Source: JAGTRP01 sp035255045 (GTDB taxonomy: Bacteria > Pseudomonadota > Gammaproteobacteria > Burkholderiales > Rhodocyclaceae). From it: a stretch of 64,000 nt of DNA. The translations under genes and the position numbers were made by a program. Shown one piece after another: positions 44,632-55,243 of the stretch. Below the pieces are notes generated by a model. That model did not search any database. It was given only the letters and a program-made list of their open reading frames with translations, and was not told the DNA's origin. The first letter of the stretch is position 1. Each line of letters starts with the position of its first letter. The DNA is taken from positions 69,897 to 133,896 of the forward strand of contig DATFAA010000007.1 in NCBI GenBank assembly GCA_035255045.1, written 5' to 3'.

Positions 44632-45639
44632 TTAAACCCGGTAGTACTCGCGATACCAGGCGATGAATCGCCCGACGCCTTCCTCCACCGAAGTGGCCGG
44701 CGAGAAGCCGACCCACTCGGCGAGGGCGCTGGTATCGGCATAGGTGGCCGGCACGTCGCCGTCCTGCATGGGCAGCAGGCGCTTTTCCGCCTTCTTGCCC
44801 AATGCCGATTCGATAGCTCCGATGAAATCGAGCAGCGGCACCGGGTTATGGTTCCCGATATTGAAGACCCGGTAGGGGACGTTGCTGGTGGCCGGGTCGG
44901 CCTCCTCGGAGCGGTAGTCCGGATTGGCCTCGGCGGTGCGATCCAGGGTGCGGACGACGCCCTCGGCGATGTCGTCGATGTAGGTGAAGTCCCGCTGCAT
45001 GTTGCCGTGGTTGAAGACGTCGATGGGCCGGCCTTCCAGGATGGCCTTGGTGAACAGGAAGAGGGCCATGTCCGGACGGCCCCAGGGGCCGTAGACGGTA
45101 AAGAAGCGCAGGCCGGTGGTGGGCAGGCCGTAGAGGTGGCTGTAGGTGTGGGCCATCAGCTCGTTGGCCTTCTTGGTGGCGGCGTAGAGGCTGACCGGGT
45201 GGTCCACGCTGTCGTGCTCGGAGAAGGGCATCTTGGTGTTGCCGCCATAGACGCTGGAGCTGGAGGCATAGACCAGGTGCTGGACGCCGTTGTGGCGGCA
45301 GCCTTCCAGGATGTTCACGAAGCCCACCACGTTGCTGTCCACGTAGGAGTGGGGGTTCTTCAGGGAATAGCGCACCCCGGCCTGGGCGGCCAGGTTGATG
45401 ACCCGGTCGAATTTCTCGGTGGCGAAGAGCTGTTCCATTCCGGGCCGGTCGGCGATGTCCATCTTCACGAAGCGGAACTTGGCGTGGGCCGTGAGGCGCT
45501 GCAGGCGGGCTTCCTTGAGGCTGACCTCGTAGTAGTCGTTGAGATTGTCGAGGCCGACCACTTCGTCGCCCCGGGCCAGAAGCCGCAGGGCAGTCGTCAT
45601 GCCGATAAAACCGGCGGCGCCGGTGATCAGGATTTTCAT
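44632..45639 (-). CDS. NAD-dependent epimerase (UDP-glucuronate 4-epimerase type)
   Basis: Nucleotide-sugar epimerase of the extended SDR family, 335 residues. The NAD-binding GAAGFIGMTTALRLL is followed by GLDNLNDYYEVSLKEARL, the catalytic SSSSVYG and Y-x3-K in LYAATKKANE, and RFFTVYGPWGRPDMALFLF. These are characteristic of UDP-GlcA 4-epimerases for capsule or LPS. The precise sugar remains an inference. It lies between a WaaE-like glycosyltransferase gene and glmS on the same strand. Confidence 0.88.
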   Translation of the reverse strand: MKILITGAAGFIGMTTALRLLARGDEVVGLDNLNDYYEVSLKEARLQRLTAHAKFRFVKMDIADRPGMEQLFATEKFDRVINLAAQAGVRYSLKNPHSYVDSNVVGFVNILEGCRHNGVQHLVYASSSSVYGGNTKMPFSEHDSVDHPVSLYAATKKANELMAHTYSHLYGLPTTGLRFFTVYGPWGRPDMALFLFTKAILEGRPIDVFNHGNMQRDFTYIDDIAEGVVRTLDRTAEANPDYRSEEADPATSNVPYRVFNIGNHNPVPLLDFIGAIESALGKKAEKRLLPMQDGDVPATYADTSALAEWVGFSPATSVEEGVGRFIAWYREYYRV

Positions 45640-45672
45640 CGTGTGGGTCCTACCCGTGAAAGTTGGTTGTCC

Positions 45673-46455
45673 TTACCGCGGTGCGGCCTGGGCCGCCCGC
45701 ACCTCCAGCATCTTGGCATATTTCATGAAGCTGTTGAAACAGCCGATCCCTATGTGCACCAGCCCCGGCAGACCATCCCGGAAGCCCTGGCGCAGGAAGT
45801 AAAACTTGATGAAGCGAATGATTGGACTGAAAAACAGCCTGACATATCCCGCTCGCTTGCCCTTGGCGACGGCCGCCTCGGCGGCCAGGGTCGTGTAGCG
45901 GTTCTGCTTGCCGAGATAGGTGGCCAGGGTTTCGGCTGAATCGTGCAGGAGATCCCCGGCCAGGGTCCCCACCGGCCCGTCGGCCACCACCTTCTCATGA
46001 ACCGGATCGCTCGACCAGCGGGCCCGGCGGCGGTCGAAGAGGCGCAGGCTCCAGTCCGGGTAGCCTTCGCCATGGCGCAGGTAGCGGCCCATGAAGCGGT
46101 TGCAGCGGGGGAAGCGGTAGGCGGCGAAGCCCAGTTCTCCCAGGGCAGTGACCACGGCGGCGCGAAGCTCCGGCGTGACCCGCTCGTCGGCATCGAGGCA
46201 GAGGACCCAGTCATGCCTGGCCTGCTCCACCGCAAACTGCTTCTGGGGCCCGTAGCCCAGCCAGGCCTGCTTCACCACCCGGGCGCCCCGGGCCTCGGCC
46301 AGGGCCACGGTGCCGTCGGTGCTGCCCGAATCCACGACCACGATGTCGTCGGCAAAGGCGGCGCTTTCGAGGCAGGCTTCCAGCTGGGAGGCGGCATTCA
46401 GGGTGATGATGGCGACCGAAACGGGCTGCCGATGGGTCGGGCTTGCGGCGGGCAT
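45673..46455 (-). CDS. Family 2 glycosyltransferase (WaaE/KdtX-like LPS core)
   Basis: A 260-residue GT-A enzyme acting at the cytoplasmic face of the inner membrane. It has VSVAIITLNAASQLEACLES, VVVDSGSTDGTV, the metal-binding LCLDADERVTPEL, PDWSLRLFDRRRARW and a C-terminal amphipathic region. This matches LPS core beta-1,4-glucosyltransferases of the WaaE/KdtX group. It is divergent from waaC, with 41 bases between the starts. The acceptor cannot be known from sequence. Confidence 0.86.
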   Translation of the reverse strand: MPAASPTHRQPVSVAIITLNAASQLEACLESAAFADDIVVVDSGSTDGTVALAEARGARVVKQAWLGYGPQKQFAVEQARHDWVLCLDADERVTPELRAAVVTALGELGFAAYRFPRCNRFMGRYLRHGEGYPDWSLRLFDRRRARWSSDPVHEKVVADGPVGTLAGDLLHDSAETLATYLGKQNRYTTLAAEAAVAKGKRAGYVRLFFSPIIRFIKFYFLRQGFRDGLPGLVHIGIGCFNSFMKYAKMLEVRAAQAAPR

Positions 46456-46496
46456 TTATAATTGACGGTTTGTCGATCCCGCCATTTTATCCGCCC

Positions 46497-47450
46497 ATGC
46501 GCATTTTGCTGGTCAAAACCTCTTCCTTGGGCGATGTAATCCACAATTTGCCGGTGGCAAGCGACCTCAAGCGCGCCTTTCCCCAGGCGCGGATAGACTG
46601 GTGCGTGGAGGAAAGCTTCGCCGCCATTCCCCGCCTCCACCCCGGCATCGACCGGGTCATCCCGGTGGCCATCCGGCGCTGGCGCAAGGCGCTCTTCCGA
46701 AGCCGCACCTGGCAGGAGATCCGGAAATTCCGGCAGGAGGTGCGGGCCGAGCCCTACGACGCCATCCTCGACACCCAGGGGCTCCTGAAGAGCGCCCTGG
46801 TGGCCCGCCAGGCAGTCGGCCCCATCCTCGGCTACGCTCCGGAGGCGGCCCGGGAACCCCTGGCTGCCCGCTTCTACGACCGCACCTACGCCATTCCCAA
46901 AGCTGCCCACGCCGTCGACCGCAACCGCTGGCTGGCCGCCGCCGCCTTCGGCCACGCCGCCGACCAACCGCTCGATTACGGTATCAAAGCCGCCCCCCTC
47001 GCTGCCGACTGGCTGCCTGCCGGCCCCTATGCCGTCTTCCTCACTGCGACCAGCCGGGACGACAAGCTCTGGGAGGAGACCCGCTGGCTCGCCCTCGGCC
47101 AGGCCCTCCTGGAACGGGGCGTGCGGGCGGTGCTGCCCGCCGGCAGCCCGGGCGAGCGGGAACGGGCAGCACGGCTGGGCGCCAACCTGAAGGGTGCCGT
47201 CGCTGCCCCGCCCCTCGGCCTCGACCAACTGGCCGGACTGCTTGCCGGCGCTCGCCTGACCGTCGGCGTGGACACGGGCCTCACCCACCTCGCCGCCGCC
47301 CTGCAGGTGCCCACCGTCGCCATCTATACGGCCACCGAGCCGGGTCTGACCGGCGTCCTGGGCACCGGCTTCTGCCGCAACCTCGGCGGCCCCGGGCGCT
47401 CGCCCGCGCCCGGTGCGGTCATCGACATGCTGCAGCCGGTGCTGGTCTGA
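46497..47450 (+). CDS. waaC: LPS heptosyltransferase I
   Basis: Adds the first L,D-heptose to Kdo2-lipid A. The 317-residue GT family 9 protein starts MRILLVKTSSLGDVIHNLP and has LDTQGLLKSALVARQA, a WxETRW region and VGVDTGLTHLAAAL near the C-terminus. The ATG at 46497 is preferred over an upstream in-frame start because the family begins exactly there. A TATAAT (46457-46462) in the short divergent gap could be a -10. It overlaps waaA by one base. Confidence 0.93.
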   Translation: MRILLVKTSSLGDVIHNLPVASDLKRAFPQARIDWCVEESFAAIPRLHPGIDRVIPVAIRRWRKALFRSRTWQEIRKFRQEVRAEPYDAILDTQGLLKSALVARQAVGPILGYAPEAAREPLAARFYDRTYAIPKAAHAVDRNRWLAAAAFGHAADQPLDYGIKAAPLAADWLPAGPYAVFLTATSRDDKLWEETRWLALGQALLERGVRAVLPAGSPGERERAARLGANLKGAVAAPPLGLDQLAGLLAGARLTVGVDTGLTHLAAALQVPTVAIYTATEPGLTGVLGTGFCRNLGGPGRSPAPGAVIDMLQPVLV

Positions 47451-48709
47451 TGGCCCGCCTCCTGTACCGCCTCGCCCTCTACCTGGGCCTGCCTCTGGTC
47501 TGGCTGCGTCTCCTCTGGCGCAGCCGCCGACAGCCGGAGTACCTCCAGCACCTGGGGGAACGCTGGGGCTTCTATGGCCGCCGGCCCGCGGAGCCCTGCA
47601 TCTGGGTCCATGCCGTATCGGTTGGGGAGACCCGTGCCGCCCAGCCCCTGGTCGAGGCGCTGCTCGCCGCCTGGCCGGACCACGCGCTGCTGCTCACCGG
47701 CATGACCCCCACCGGCCGGGATGCCGGCCGCCAGGTCTACGGCGACCGCGTGCTCCAGGCTTACCTGCCCTACGACTATCCCGGGGCCGTGGGACGCTTC
47801 TTCGACCATTTCCGCCCCCGCTTCGGCGTCGTCATGGAGACCGAGGTCTGGCCGAACCTCTTGGCTGCCGCCCAGGCCGCGGCGGTCCCGGTGGCCTTGG
47901 CCAATGCCCGGCTTTCCGAACGCTCGGCCCGGGGCTACGCCCGCTTCGACCGGCTGGCGCGACCCGCCTTCGCCTCCCTGGCCGCCGTCGCCGCCCAAAC
48001 CGAGGCCGACGCCACTCGCCTGCGGGGACTGGGGGCCCGGCAGGTGGAGGTGTGCGGCAATCTCAAATTCGACGTCACCCCGCCCCCGGACAAGATCGAA
48101 CTGGGCCGGCAGTGGCGAGACGCCCTCGGCGGACGGCCGGTGTGGCTCGCCGCCAGCACCCGGGAGGGCGAGGAGCCTTTGGTTTTCGAGGCCTATGCCC
48201 GGCTGGCCACGAAGGATGCGCTGCTGGTGCTGGTGCCCCGCCATCCCCAGCGTTTCGACGAGGTGGCCGGCCTGGTGGCGGCTGCCGGCTATGCCATGGG
48301 ACGGCGCAGCGCCGGGCTGCCGGGTCCCGATACGCAAATCTGGCTGGGCGACAGCATGGGCGAAATGGCGGCCTATTACAGCCTGGCGGACGTCGCCTTC
48401 ATCGGCGGCAGCCTGCTGCCCCTGGGCGGGCAGAACCTGATCGAGGCGGCAGCCTGCGGCTGCCCGGTGCTGATCGGCCCCCACACCTTCAATTTCACCC
48501 AGGCCACGGCGGACGCCATCGCCAGCGGCGCCGCCCGGCGTGTAGCCAACGCCGGGGAACTGGGGGAACAGGTGGAGGAATTGCTGGCGGACCGGAGCCG
48601 CCTGGATGCCATGCGGTCCGCTGCCGGCGCCTTCGCCGCCGCCCACCGGGGAGCGACGGCAAGGACGGTGGCCCTTATTTCGCGGCTGCCGGATCCAGCA
48701 GACCGTTGA
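47450..48709 (+). CDS. waaA: 3-deoxy-D-manno-octulosonic acid transferase
   Basis: Transfers Kdo to lipid IVA. The 419-residue GT-B enzyme has an N-terminal membrane-anchor helix (RLALYLGLPLVWLRLLWR), WVHAVSVGETRAAQPL with the catalytic Glu, ETEVWPNLL, GNLKFD, LAASTREGEE and a C-terminal GGQNLIEAAACGCPV. It starts at the waaC stop (TGATG) and its end overlaps the convergent tolC-type gene by 35 bases. waaC-waaA is a standard LPS core pair. Confidence 0.95.
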   Translation: MARLLYRLALYLGLPLVWLRLLWRSRRQPEYLQHLGERWGFYGRRPAEPCIWVHAVSVGETRAAQPLVEALLAAWPDHALLLTGMTPTGRDAGRQVYGDRVLQAYLPYDYPGAVGRFFDHFRPRFGVVMETEVWPNLLAAAQAAAVPVALANARLSERSARGYARFDRLARPAFASLAAVAAQTEADATRLRGLGARQVEVCGNLKFDVTPPPDKIELGRQWRDALGGRPVWLAASTREGEEPLVFEAYARLATKDALLVLVPRHPQRFDEVAGLVAAAGYAMGRRSAGLPGPDTQIWLGDSMGEMAAYYSLADVAFIGGSLLPLGGQNLIEAAACGCPVLIGPHTFNFTQATADAIASGAARRVANAGELGEQVEELLADRSRLDAMRSAAGAFAAAHRGATARTVALISRLPDPADR

Positions 48710-50006
48710 TCTGCTGCACGTCGTCCTCGCCCAGGGCGCCGACGGCGGCCTTCAGGCGAAGCTGGGCAAGCAGGGTGTCGTACTTGGCCTTGGCCAGGTC
48801 CCGGCGGGTGACATAGACCTGCTGCTCGGCGTTGAGGACGTCGATGTTGATGCGCACCCCGACTTCGTAGCCCAGGCGGTTGGATTCCAGGGCCAGTTGG
48901 GAGGAGGCCAGGGCCGCGTCCAGGGCCTTGACCTGGGCGAGGCCATTGACCACGCCCAGATAGTACTGGCGGGCGGCCAGGGCGGCGGAACGGCGGGCCG
49001 CCTCCAGGCTGGAGAGGGCGGCGCCGCGGTTGGCGGCGGCCTCCCGGGTGCGGGAATTCACTACGCCCCCCTGGTAGAGGGGCAGGTTGAGCTGGACGCC
49101 GACGTTCTGGAAATCCGTCTCGGTCATGCCGAAGGCGGTGGAAGCGAAGTTGTTGGAGCGGCCTTTGGCGGCCACCAGGTCGACGGTGGGATAGTGGCCG
49201 GCCCGCTGGCGCTCCACTTCCTTGGCGGCGATGTCGGCCGCCGCCTGCTGGATCTGCACGCTGGTGCTGTCCCGCTCGGCCGCCTGGACCCATTTGTCCA
49301 TGCTGGCCGGCTCGGGCGTCGTCAGGGCGACGGTGGACTTGAGGGGCGCCAGGGCTTCCGGCACCTTGCCGATGATGGACTGCAGGGTGCGGCGCTTCAC
49401 TTCCAGGTCGTTTTCGGCCGCCAATTCCTGGGCTACGGCGAGGTCGAAGCGTGACTGGGCTTCGTGGGTGTCGGTGATGGTCGCCGTGCCCACCTCGAAG
49501 TTCTTCTTGGCCGATTCCAGCTGCTGTTCGATGGCGGTCTTGTTGGCCCGCACCGCGGCGAGATTCTCGTTGGCGTAGAGAAGGTCGAAGTAGGCCTGGG
49601 CCACCCGCAGCACCAGGTCCTGCTGGGCCTGGACGAAATTGGCCTCGGCCTGGGCCACCTGGAGCTTGGACTGGCCGTAGGCCACCCAATTCTGCCAGCG
49701 GAAGAGGGGCTGGCTCAGGGACAGGGTGTAGCCGTTGCTATTGTATTTGGGCTTGGCGGGCGGAAAGGCGCCGCTGCGGAACCGGATCTCGTTGTCGTTC
49801 CAGGTGGAGTTTCCTGACAGGGCCACGTTGGGCAACAGGCCGGAAAGGCCCTGGGGCTCCCGTTCATGCCCGGCCTCCCGGGTGGAGCGGGCCGCCGCGA
49901 AGGTGGGATCGTTGGCCTGGGCTTCCCGATATATCTGCACCAGATCCGCCGCGCAAAGAGACCCCGAGGCAAATGTCAAACCCAGCAGCCACGATATTCT
50001 TTTCAT
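48675..50006 (-). CDS. tolC: TolC-family outer membrane channel protein
   Basis: Outer-membrane exit duct for type I secretion and efflux. The 443-residue protein has a signal peptide (MKRISWLLGLTFASGSLCA) and two repeats of the OEP domain. It carries ANDPTFAAARSTREA near the start and the TolC-type LSQPLFRWQNW, VGTATITDTHEAQSRFDLA and VGVRINIDVLNAEQQV. The start is the ATG complementary to 50004-50006. It lies 8 bases after the rhodanese gene, in the tetR-pcm-rhodanese-tolC run. No adjacent pump or ABC gene was found. Confidence 0.93.
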   Translation of the reverse strand: MKRISWLLGLTFASGSLCAADLVQIYREAQANDPTFAAARSTREAGHEREPQGLSGLLPNVALSGNSTWNDNEIRFRSGAFPPAKPKYNSNGYTLSLSQPLFRWQNWVAYGQSKLQVAQAEANFVQAQQDLVLRVAQAYFDLLYANENLAAVRANKTAIEQQLESAKKNFEVGTATITDTHEAQSRFDLAVAQELAAENDLEVKRRTLQSIIGKVPEALAPLKSTVALTTPEPASMDKWVQAAERDSTSVQIQQAAADIAAKEVERQRAGHYPTVDLVAAKGRSNNFASTAFGMTETDFQNVGVQLNLPLYQGGVVNSRTREAAANRGAALSSLEAARRSAALAARQYYLGVVNGLAQVKALDAALASSQLALESNRLGYEVGVRINIDVLNAEQQVYVTRRDLAKAKYDTLLAQLRLKAAVGALGEDDVQQINGLLDPAAAK

Positions 50007-50014
50007 TTTCAGCC

Positions 50015-50338
50015 TCAATAACGGGCCATGGCCGGGTCCACGTCCCGAGCCCAAGCCTCGACTCCGCCCATAAGATTGTGCACCGACGAAAAGCCGGCGC
50101 GCTCCAGGAACATCGCCACCTGCATGCTGCGGCCGCCGTGGTGGCAGATCACCACCACTTCCTGGTCCGGCCTGAGTTCGCTCACACGGGCCGGCACCAC
50201 ATGCATGGGCAGATGTTTCGACCCCGCCACGTGGCAGAGCTCGTACTCCCAAGGGGCACGCACGTCGAGCAGCAGCGGCCGGTCCCGACCCTCGTCGGCC
50301 AGCCAGTCTGCAAGTTGGCGTGCGCTGATCTGCTGCAT
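50015..50338 (-). CDS. Rhodanese-like protein
   Basis: A 107-residue single rhodanese domain. It has LLLDVRAPWEYELCHVAGSKHLPM and the active-site segment VVICHHGGRSMQVA, with the presumed nucleophile cysteine in CHHGGRS. It has no signal peptide. It overlaps the pcm stop by one base and lies 8 bases before tolC. The conserved placement between pcm and tolC in betaproteobacteria is recalled; its function there is not known to me. Confidence 0.86.
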   Translation of the reverse strand: MQQISARQLADWLADEGRDRPLLLDVRAPWEYELCHVAGSKHLPMHVVPARVSELRPDQEVVVICHHGGRSMQVAMFLERAGFSSVHNLMGGVEAWARDVDPAMARY

Positions 50339-50988
50339 CAGAACTCGAAATGGCTCTTGGTGACGCCTGTGAGGGCGGGGGCCACGGTTTCGAACAGGTT
50401 GATGGTGTTGAAGACGCCTTCGGCCGTGCAGGTGACCATCTGGGCCTCCATCACCGGCGCCTCGCCGACGATGGCCACCAGGCGGCCGCCGACGCGGAGC
50501 TGCTTGAGGACTTCGGAGGGCAGCACCGGCACCGAGCCGGAGAGCACGATGACATCGTAGGGGCCGCGCTGGGGCCAGCCGCTGAGGCCATTACCGGTCT
50601 CGACGGTGACATTGGCGACGCCGGCCCGCTCGAGATTCTGGCGGGCGTTCTGGACCAGTTCCGGCATCTGTTCGACGGTGACCACGTATTCGGCCCGAGC
50701 CGCCAGGAGAGCAGCCATGTAGCCGCTGCCGGAGCCGATTTCCAGCACCTTGTCGGTCTTCTTGACCCCGAGTTCCTGGAGGAGCCGGGCCTCGATCCTG
50801 GGCGCCAGCATGACCTGGCCGTGGCCCAGGGGGATTTCCATGTCGGCGAATGCCAGGGAACGGTAGGCGGGGGGAACGAAGTCTTCGCGCTTGACCACGA
50901 AAAGCAGGTCCAGAACTTCCGGATCCAGGACGTCCCAGGGCCGGATCTGCTGTTCGATCATATTGAAGCGCGCTTGTTCGATGTTCAT
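50338..50988 (-). CDS. pcm: Protein-L-isoaspartate O-methyltransferase
   Basis: SAM-dependent methyltransferase of the PCMT family, 216 residues. It has MNIEQARFNMIEQQIRPWDV, MLAPRIEARLLQELG, the SAM-binding VLEIGSGSGYMAALLA and YDVIVLSGSVPVLP. In some homologues of this subgroup the repair activity is unproven, so the specific substrate is inferred. The start at 50988 is chosen over 51018 because of the conserved MNIEQAR beginning. A palindrome lies in the gap upstream and may regulate it. Confidence 0.86.
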   Translation of the reverse strand: MNIEQARFNMIEQQIRPWDVLDPEVLDLLFVVKREDFVPPAYRSLAFADMEIPLGHGQVMLAPRIEARLLQELGVKKTDKVLEIGSGSGYMAALLAARAEYVVTVEQMPELVQNARQNLERAGVANVTVETGNGLSGWPQRGPYDVIVLSGSVPVLPSEVLKQLRVGGRLVAIVGEAPVMEAQMVTCTAEGVFNTINLFETVAPALTGVTKSHFEF

Positions 50989-51008
50989 ACTCACTCTCCG
51001 CGGTATTA

Positions 51009-51028
51009 ATATTAGCACACGCTAATAT
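51009..51028. promoter_or_regulatory. Palindrome upstream of pcm-rhodanese-tolC
   Basis: ATATTAGC-ACAC-GCTAATAT is a perfect 8-bp inverted repeat in the 61-base gap between the tetR stop and the pcm start. The region is AT-rich against a GC-rich background. It could be an operator for the neighbouring regulator or another factor, or part of the pcm promoter. Confidence 0.55.
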
Positions 51029-51049
51029 ATTGATGCCAAGAAAGGATAA

Positions 51050-51685
51050 TTATAGCGTAGGCGCCTGCAATCCTCGCCGCAGCAAATCCAGGTGGACGTC
51101 GAGGGATTCCCGGGGATTGGCCTGGCTTTCCAGGCAGCAGGCCAGGGAGTGGCGCCAGATGCTGACCATCAGGAAAGGGGCGATGATGACGTCGATGCAG
51201 GCATCGACGGCCAGGGGCCGGAATTCGCCGCTCGCCATGCCGCGCTCCAGGGCCGTCCCGACCAGGGCACGATTGCGCCTGATGACGTTCTCGTAATAGA
51301 ACTGGGCCACTTCGGGGAAATTCCGGGCTTCCGAGATCATGAGCTTGGAGACGCCGGACAGATGGGTGTCGCCGATCCGGGTCCACCAGTTCTCCAGAAT
51401 GCGCTCCAGCAGGCCGAAGGCGCTGCCGCCATGGCGGGCCAGGATGGCTTCCCCTTCCGCCACCGCCGGCAGGATGCCCTCCTGGATCACCGCCTTGAAG
51501 AGGGCTTCCTTGCTGTCGAAATAGAGGTACAGGGTGCCCTTGGAGACCCCGGCCCGGGCGGCGATGTCCTCCAGCCGGGTGGCGGCGAACCCCTTCTCCA
51601 CGAACAGCTCGAGGGCCGCCGCCGTCAGTTCGGAGGGGCGGGCTTCCTTGCGTCTTCGGCGGGGGGCGGCAACGGAACTGGACAT
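51050..51685 (-). CDS. TetR/AcrR-family transcriptional regulator
   Basis: A 211-residue repressor-type protein. The N-terminal helix-turn-helix spans about residues 15-65 (AALELFVEKGFAATRLEDIA and AGVSKGTLYLYFDSKEALF). The ligand-binding C-terminal domain is variable, so the inducer is unknown. It lies upstream of and in the same direction as pcm-rhodanese-tolC, suggesting control of this efflux/outer-membrane run. The TGACCG-GG-CGGTCA palindrome just before its start fits autoregulation. Confidence 0.9.
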   Translation of the reverse strand: MSSSVAAPRRRRKEARPSELTAAALELFVEKGFAATRLEDIAARAGVSKGTLYLYFDSKEALFKAVIQEGILPAVAEGEAILARHGGSAFGLLERILENWWTRIGDTHLSGVSKLMISEARNFPEVAQFYYENVIRRNRALVGTALERGMASGEFRPLAVDACIDVIIAPFLMVSIWRHSLACCLESQANPRESLDVHLDLLRRGLQAPTL

Positions 51686-51695
51686 GGCAGGCTGA

Positions 51696-51709
51696 TGACC
51701 GGGCGGTCA
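51696..51709. promoter_or_regulatory. Candidate TetR operator
   Basis: TGACCG-GG-CGGTCA is a perfect 14-base palindrome ending 10 bases from the tetR start codon. TGACCG half-sites are frequent in operators of AcrR-like regulators. Its position supports autorepression. Confidence 0.6.
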
Positions 51710-51737
51710 GCAACCTATCATCATGCTTCCGAGGGGG

Positions 51738-53051
51738 TCAACGATTCTCCTTGATCAGCCGCCCCCAGGCGGACTGGATCGGCCGGGCGTTGTTCCGGTA
51801 CAGCCGGGAGAAGATGCCGATCTGCTCCGGTGACACTTGCACCGGCTGGCGCAGCACCAGCCACAACACCCCTTCCGTGCACGGCGGCGTGGTCAGGGAC
51901 CCCATGTAGGTATAGTAACCGCGCGAGGTGGGGAGGAAGGTATTGAGGTCCACCGCCGGGCTCGGCGGCGAGACTTCCATGTTCTTCTCCAGGGGCAGGT
52001 AGTTCCACAGGGTCTGGATGAACGGGTTCTCGCTGCCCTTCTCCATCAGCACCGCCACCACCGCCAGCTGGCCGTCATCGGCGCGATGCACCAGGTGAGC
52101 CACCATGTCGAAGCCCCGGCCGTTGATCCTCTCCTCCGCAGGCTTGTGGAAATGGAACTGGATGAGCTCGTAGGTCTTGCCGGTGAGGGTGATGCGGCCG
52201 TCCCCCAGGGCGACCTGGACGGTATGCCCGTTATCGACGATGCGGAAATAGGAAGGCTTGTAGTCGAACTGGATGGGCTCCAGGTCCACCTTGATGCCTT
52301 CCCGGATGTCGATGGGCGACTGACGCTGCCCGCTTGCGCACACCGTGTTCTTCGGATCCAGCTTGGCCCAGTTGTCGGGACCGCCTTCCCCTTCGTAGGA
52401 CCAGTGGATGGCGGCGTGCTGGTGGACGGGCTCCACCGGAATTTCCCGGACATACCGGTCGGCCTTGGCCCGCTTGGCTGGATGCGGCTGGACCGCAGGC
52501 ATTTCGCTCCGGGCAAGCAGGGGCCTTTCGTCGACCTTCGTCAGCAGCTTGCGGGGCATCGCCGGCTTGGCCGCTTCCGCCTTGACCAGGGCCTCATTGG
52601 CGGCTTTCAGCTGGCTCCCCGCCTCGCTGGCCTTGTCGGCCACCGTCTTTGCGTCGTCCTTGCTGGGACGGCAGACCTCCCGCAGCACCTTGTCGTCCAG
52701 GGTGCCGCTGCGCACGGGCAGTTCGACGGGGCGCTGTTCCTCGTCCCGCAGGACGTCCGCCTCGTTCTTCTTGAACACCCGCCGGATGGTCGCCCCATTG
52801 CGGGAGGCGCAGTCGTAGCGGGTGGTGGCCTCGATGACCCGGTAGCCGGCGCCGGTCTTGGCATCGGGTATTTCGCGCTCGAGGACGATGCGGCCCGTGG
52901 CCAGCACCTTGCCGCCGTCTTCCCGCTTGATGCTGGTCCGGTCCAGCTCGATGCGCTTGCCCGGTTCGGCCGATACCGTCTGCCAGACGGGCGCCGCCGA
53001 TGCGGACCAAGGCAGCGCCGCAAGCAGCGCGGCCACAGCGATGAGGCGCAT
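51738..53051 (-). CDS. Alpha-carbonic anhydrase with N-terminal surface-adhesin-like domain
   Basis: Exported protein of 437 residues. A signal peptide (MRLIAVAALLAALPWSASA) leads into a beta-rich domain (about residues 22-130, with two cysteines) resembling surface-adhesin protein E/CNP1-type domains. A charged linker follows, then an alpha-carbonic anhydrase domain (about 210-435). Zinc histidines are seen in IQFHFHKPAEE and MVAHLVHRADD, with SPIDIREG and the active-site TTPPCTEGV. It probably hydrates CO2 in the periplasm. The start at 53051 has AAGGGAAA upstream. The fusion is longer than usual bacterial alpha-CAs (about 250 residues). Confidence 0.88.
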   Translation of the reverse strand: MRLIAVAALLAALPWSASAAPVWQTVSAEPGKRIELDRTSIKREDGGKVLATGRIVLEREIPDAKTGAGYRVIEATTRYDCASRNGATIRRVFKKNEADVLRDEEQRPVELPVRSGTLDDKVLREVCRPSKDDAKTVADKASEAGSQLKAANEALVKAEAAKPAMPRKLLTKVDERPLLARSEMPAVQPHPAKRAKADRYVREIPVEPVHQHAAIHWSYEGEGGPDNWAKLDPKNTVCASGQRQSPIDIREGIKVDLEPIQFDYKPSYFRIVDNGHTVQVALGDGRITLTGKTYELIQFHFHKPAEERINGRGFDMVAHLVHRADDGQLAVVAVLMEKGSENPFIQTLWNYLPLEKNMEVSPPSPAVDLNTFLPTSRGYYTYMGSLTTPPCTEGVLWLVLRQPVQVSPEQIGIFSRLYRNNARPIQSAWGRLIKENR

Positions 53052-53181
53052 AAATTTCCCTTCGGTTTGTCTCAACGATTCAGAGGCTTGGATAGGATAT
53101 TTCGGACGGTTCGCCGAAATCTTGAGCCCCGGCCCCGCAATTCTTGCATTTTGCCTGTATTTCCAGTAACTTGCAGCCGAT

Positions 53182-53263
53182 CGTTAGGGGTGTCGCCCGC
53201 TCTCGCGGCGACTGAGACATACCCTTCGAACCTGTACGGGTCATGCCGTCGTAGGGAAACGAA
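53182..53263 (+). ncRNA. TPP riboswitch (THI element)
   Basis: The thi-box hallmarks are in order: GGGGTGTCGCCCG at its 5' side, CTGAGA (53212-53217), ACCCTTCGAACCTG, and ATGCCGTCGTAGGGAA on the 3' side, where the pyrophosphate-binding helix forms. It lies in the 273-base leader of thiC. AAGGAG (53310-53315) before the thiC ATG is a likely expression-platform target, so thiamine pyrophosphate should lower ThiC production. Exact ends are approximate. Confidence 0.94.
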
Positions 53264-53324
53264 CTTCCGTCCCTCCTTGCACGTCTCAAGCCCGCAGCAC
53301 TCTTCACGCAAGGAGCTTCAACCC

Positions 53325-55241
<1,917 letters not shown>

Positions 55242-55243
55242 CC

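Noticed and set aside
46457..46462. TATAAT between the glycosyltransferase and waaC as a promoter
   Set aside because: A matching -35 was not found at proper spacing on the plus strand, so it is mentioned only as a possible -10.
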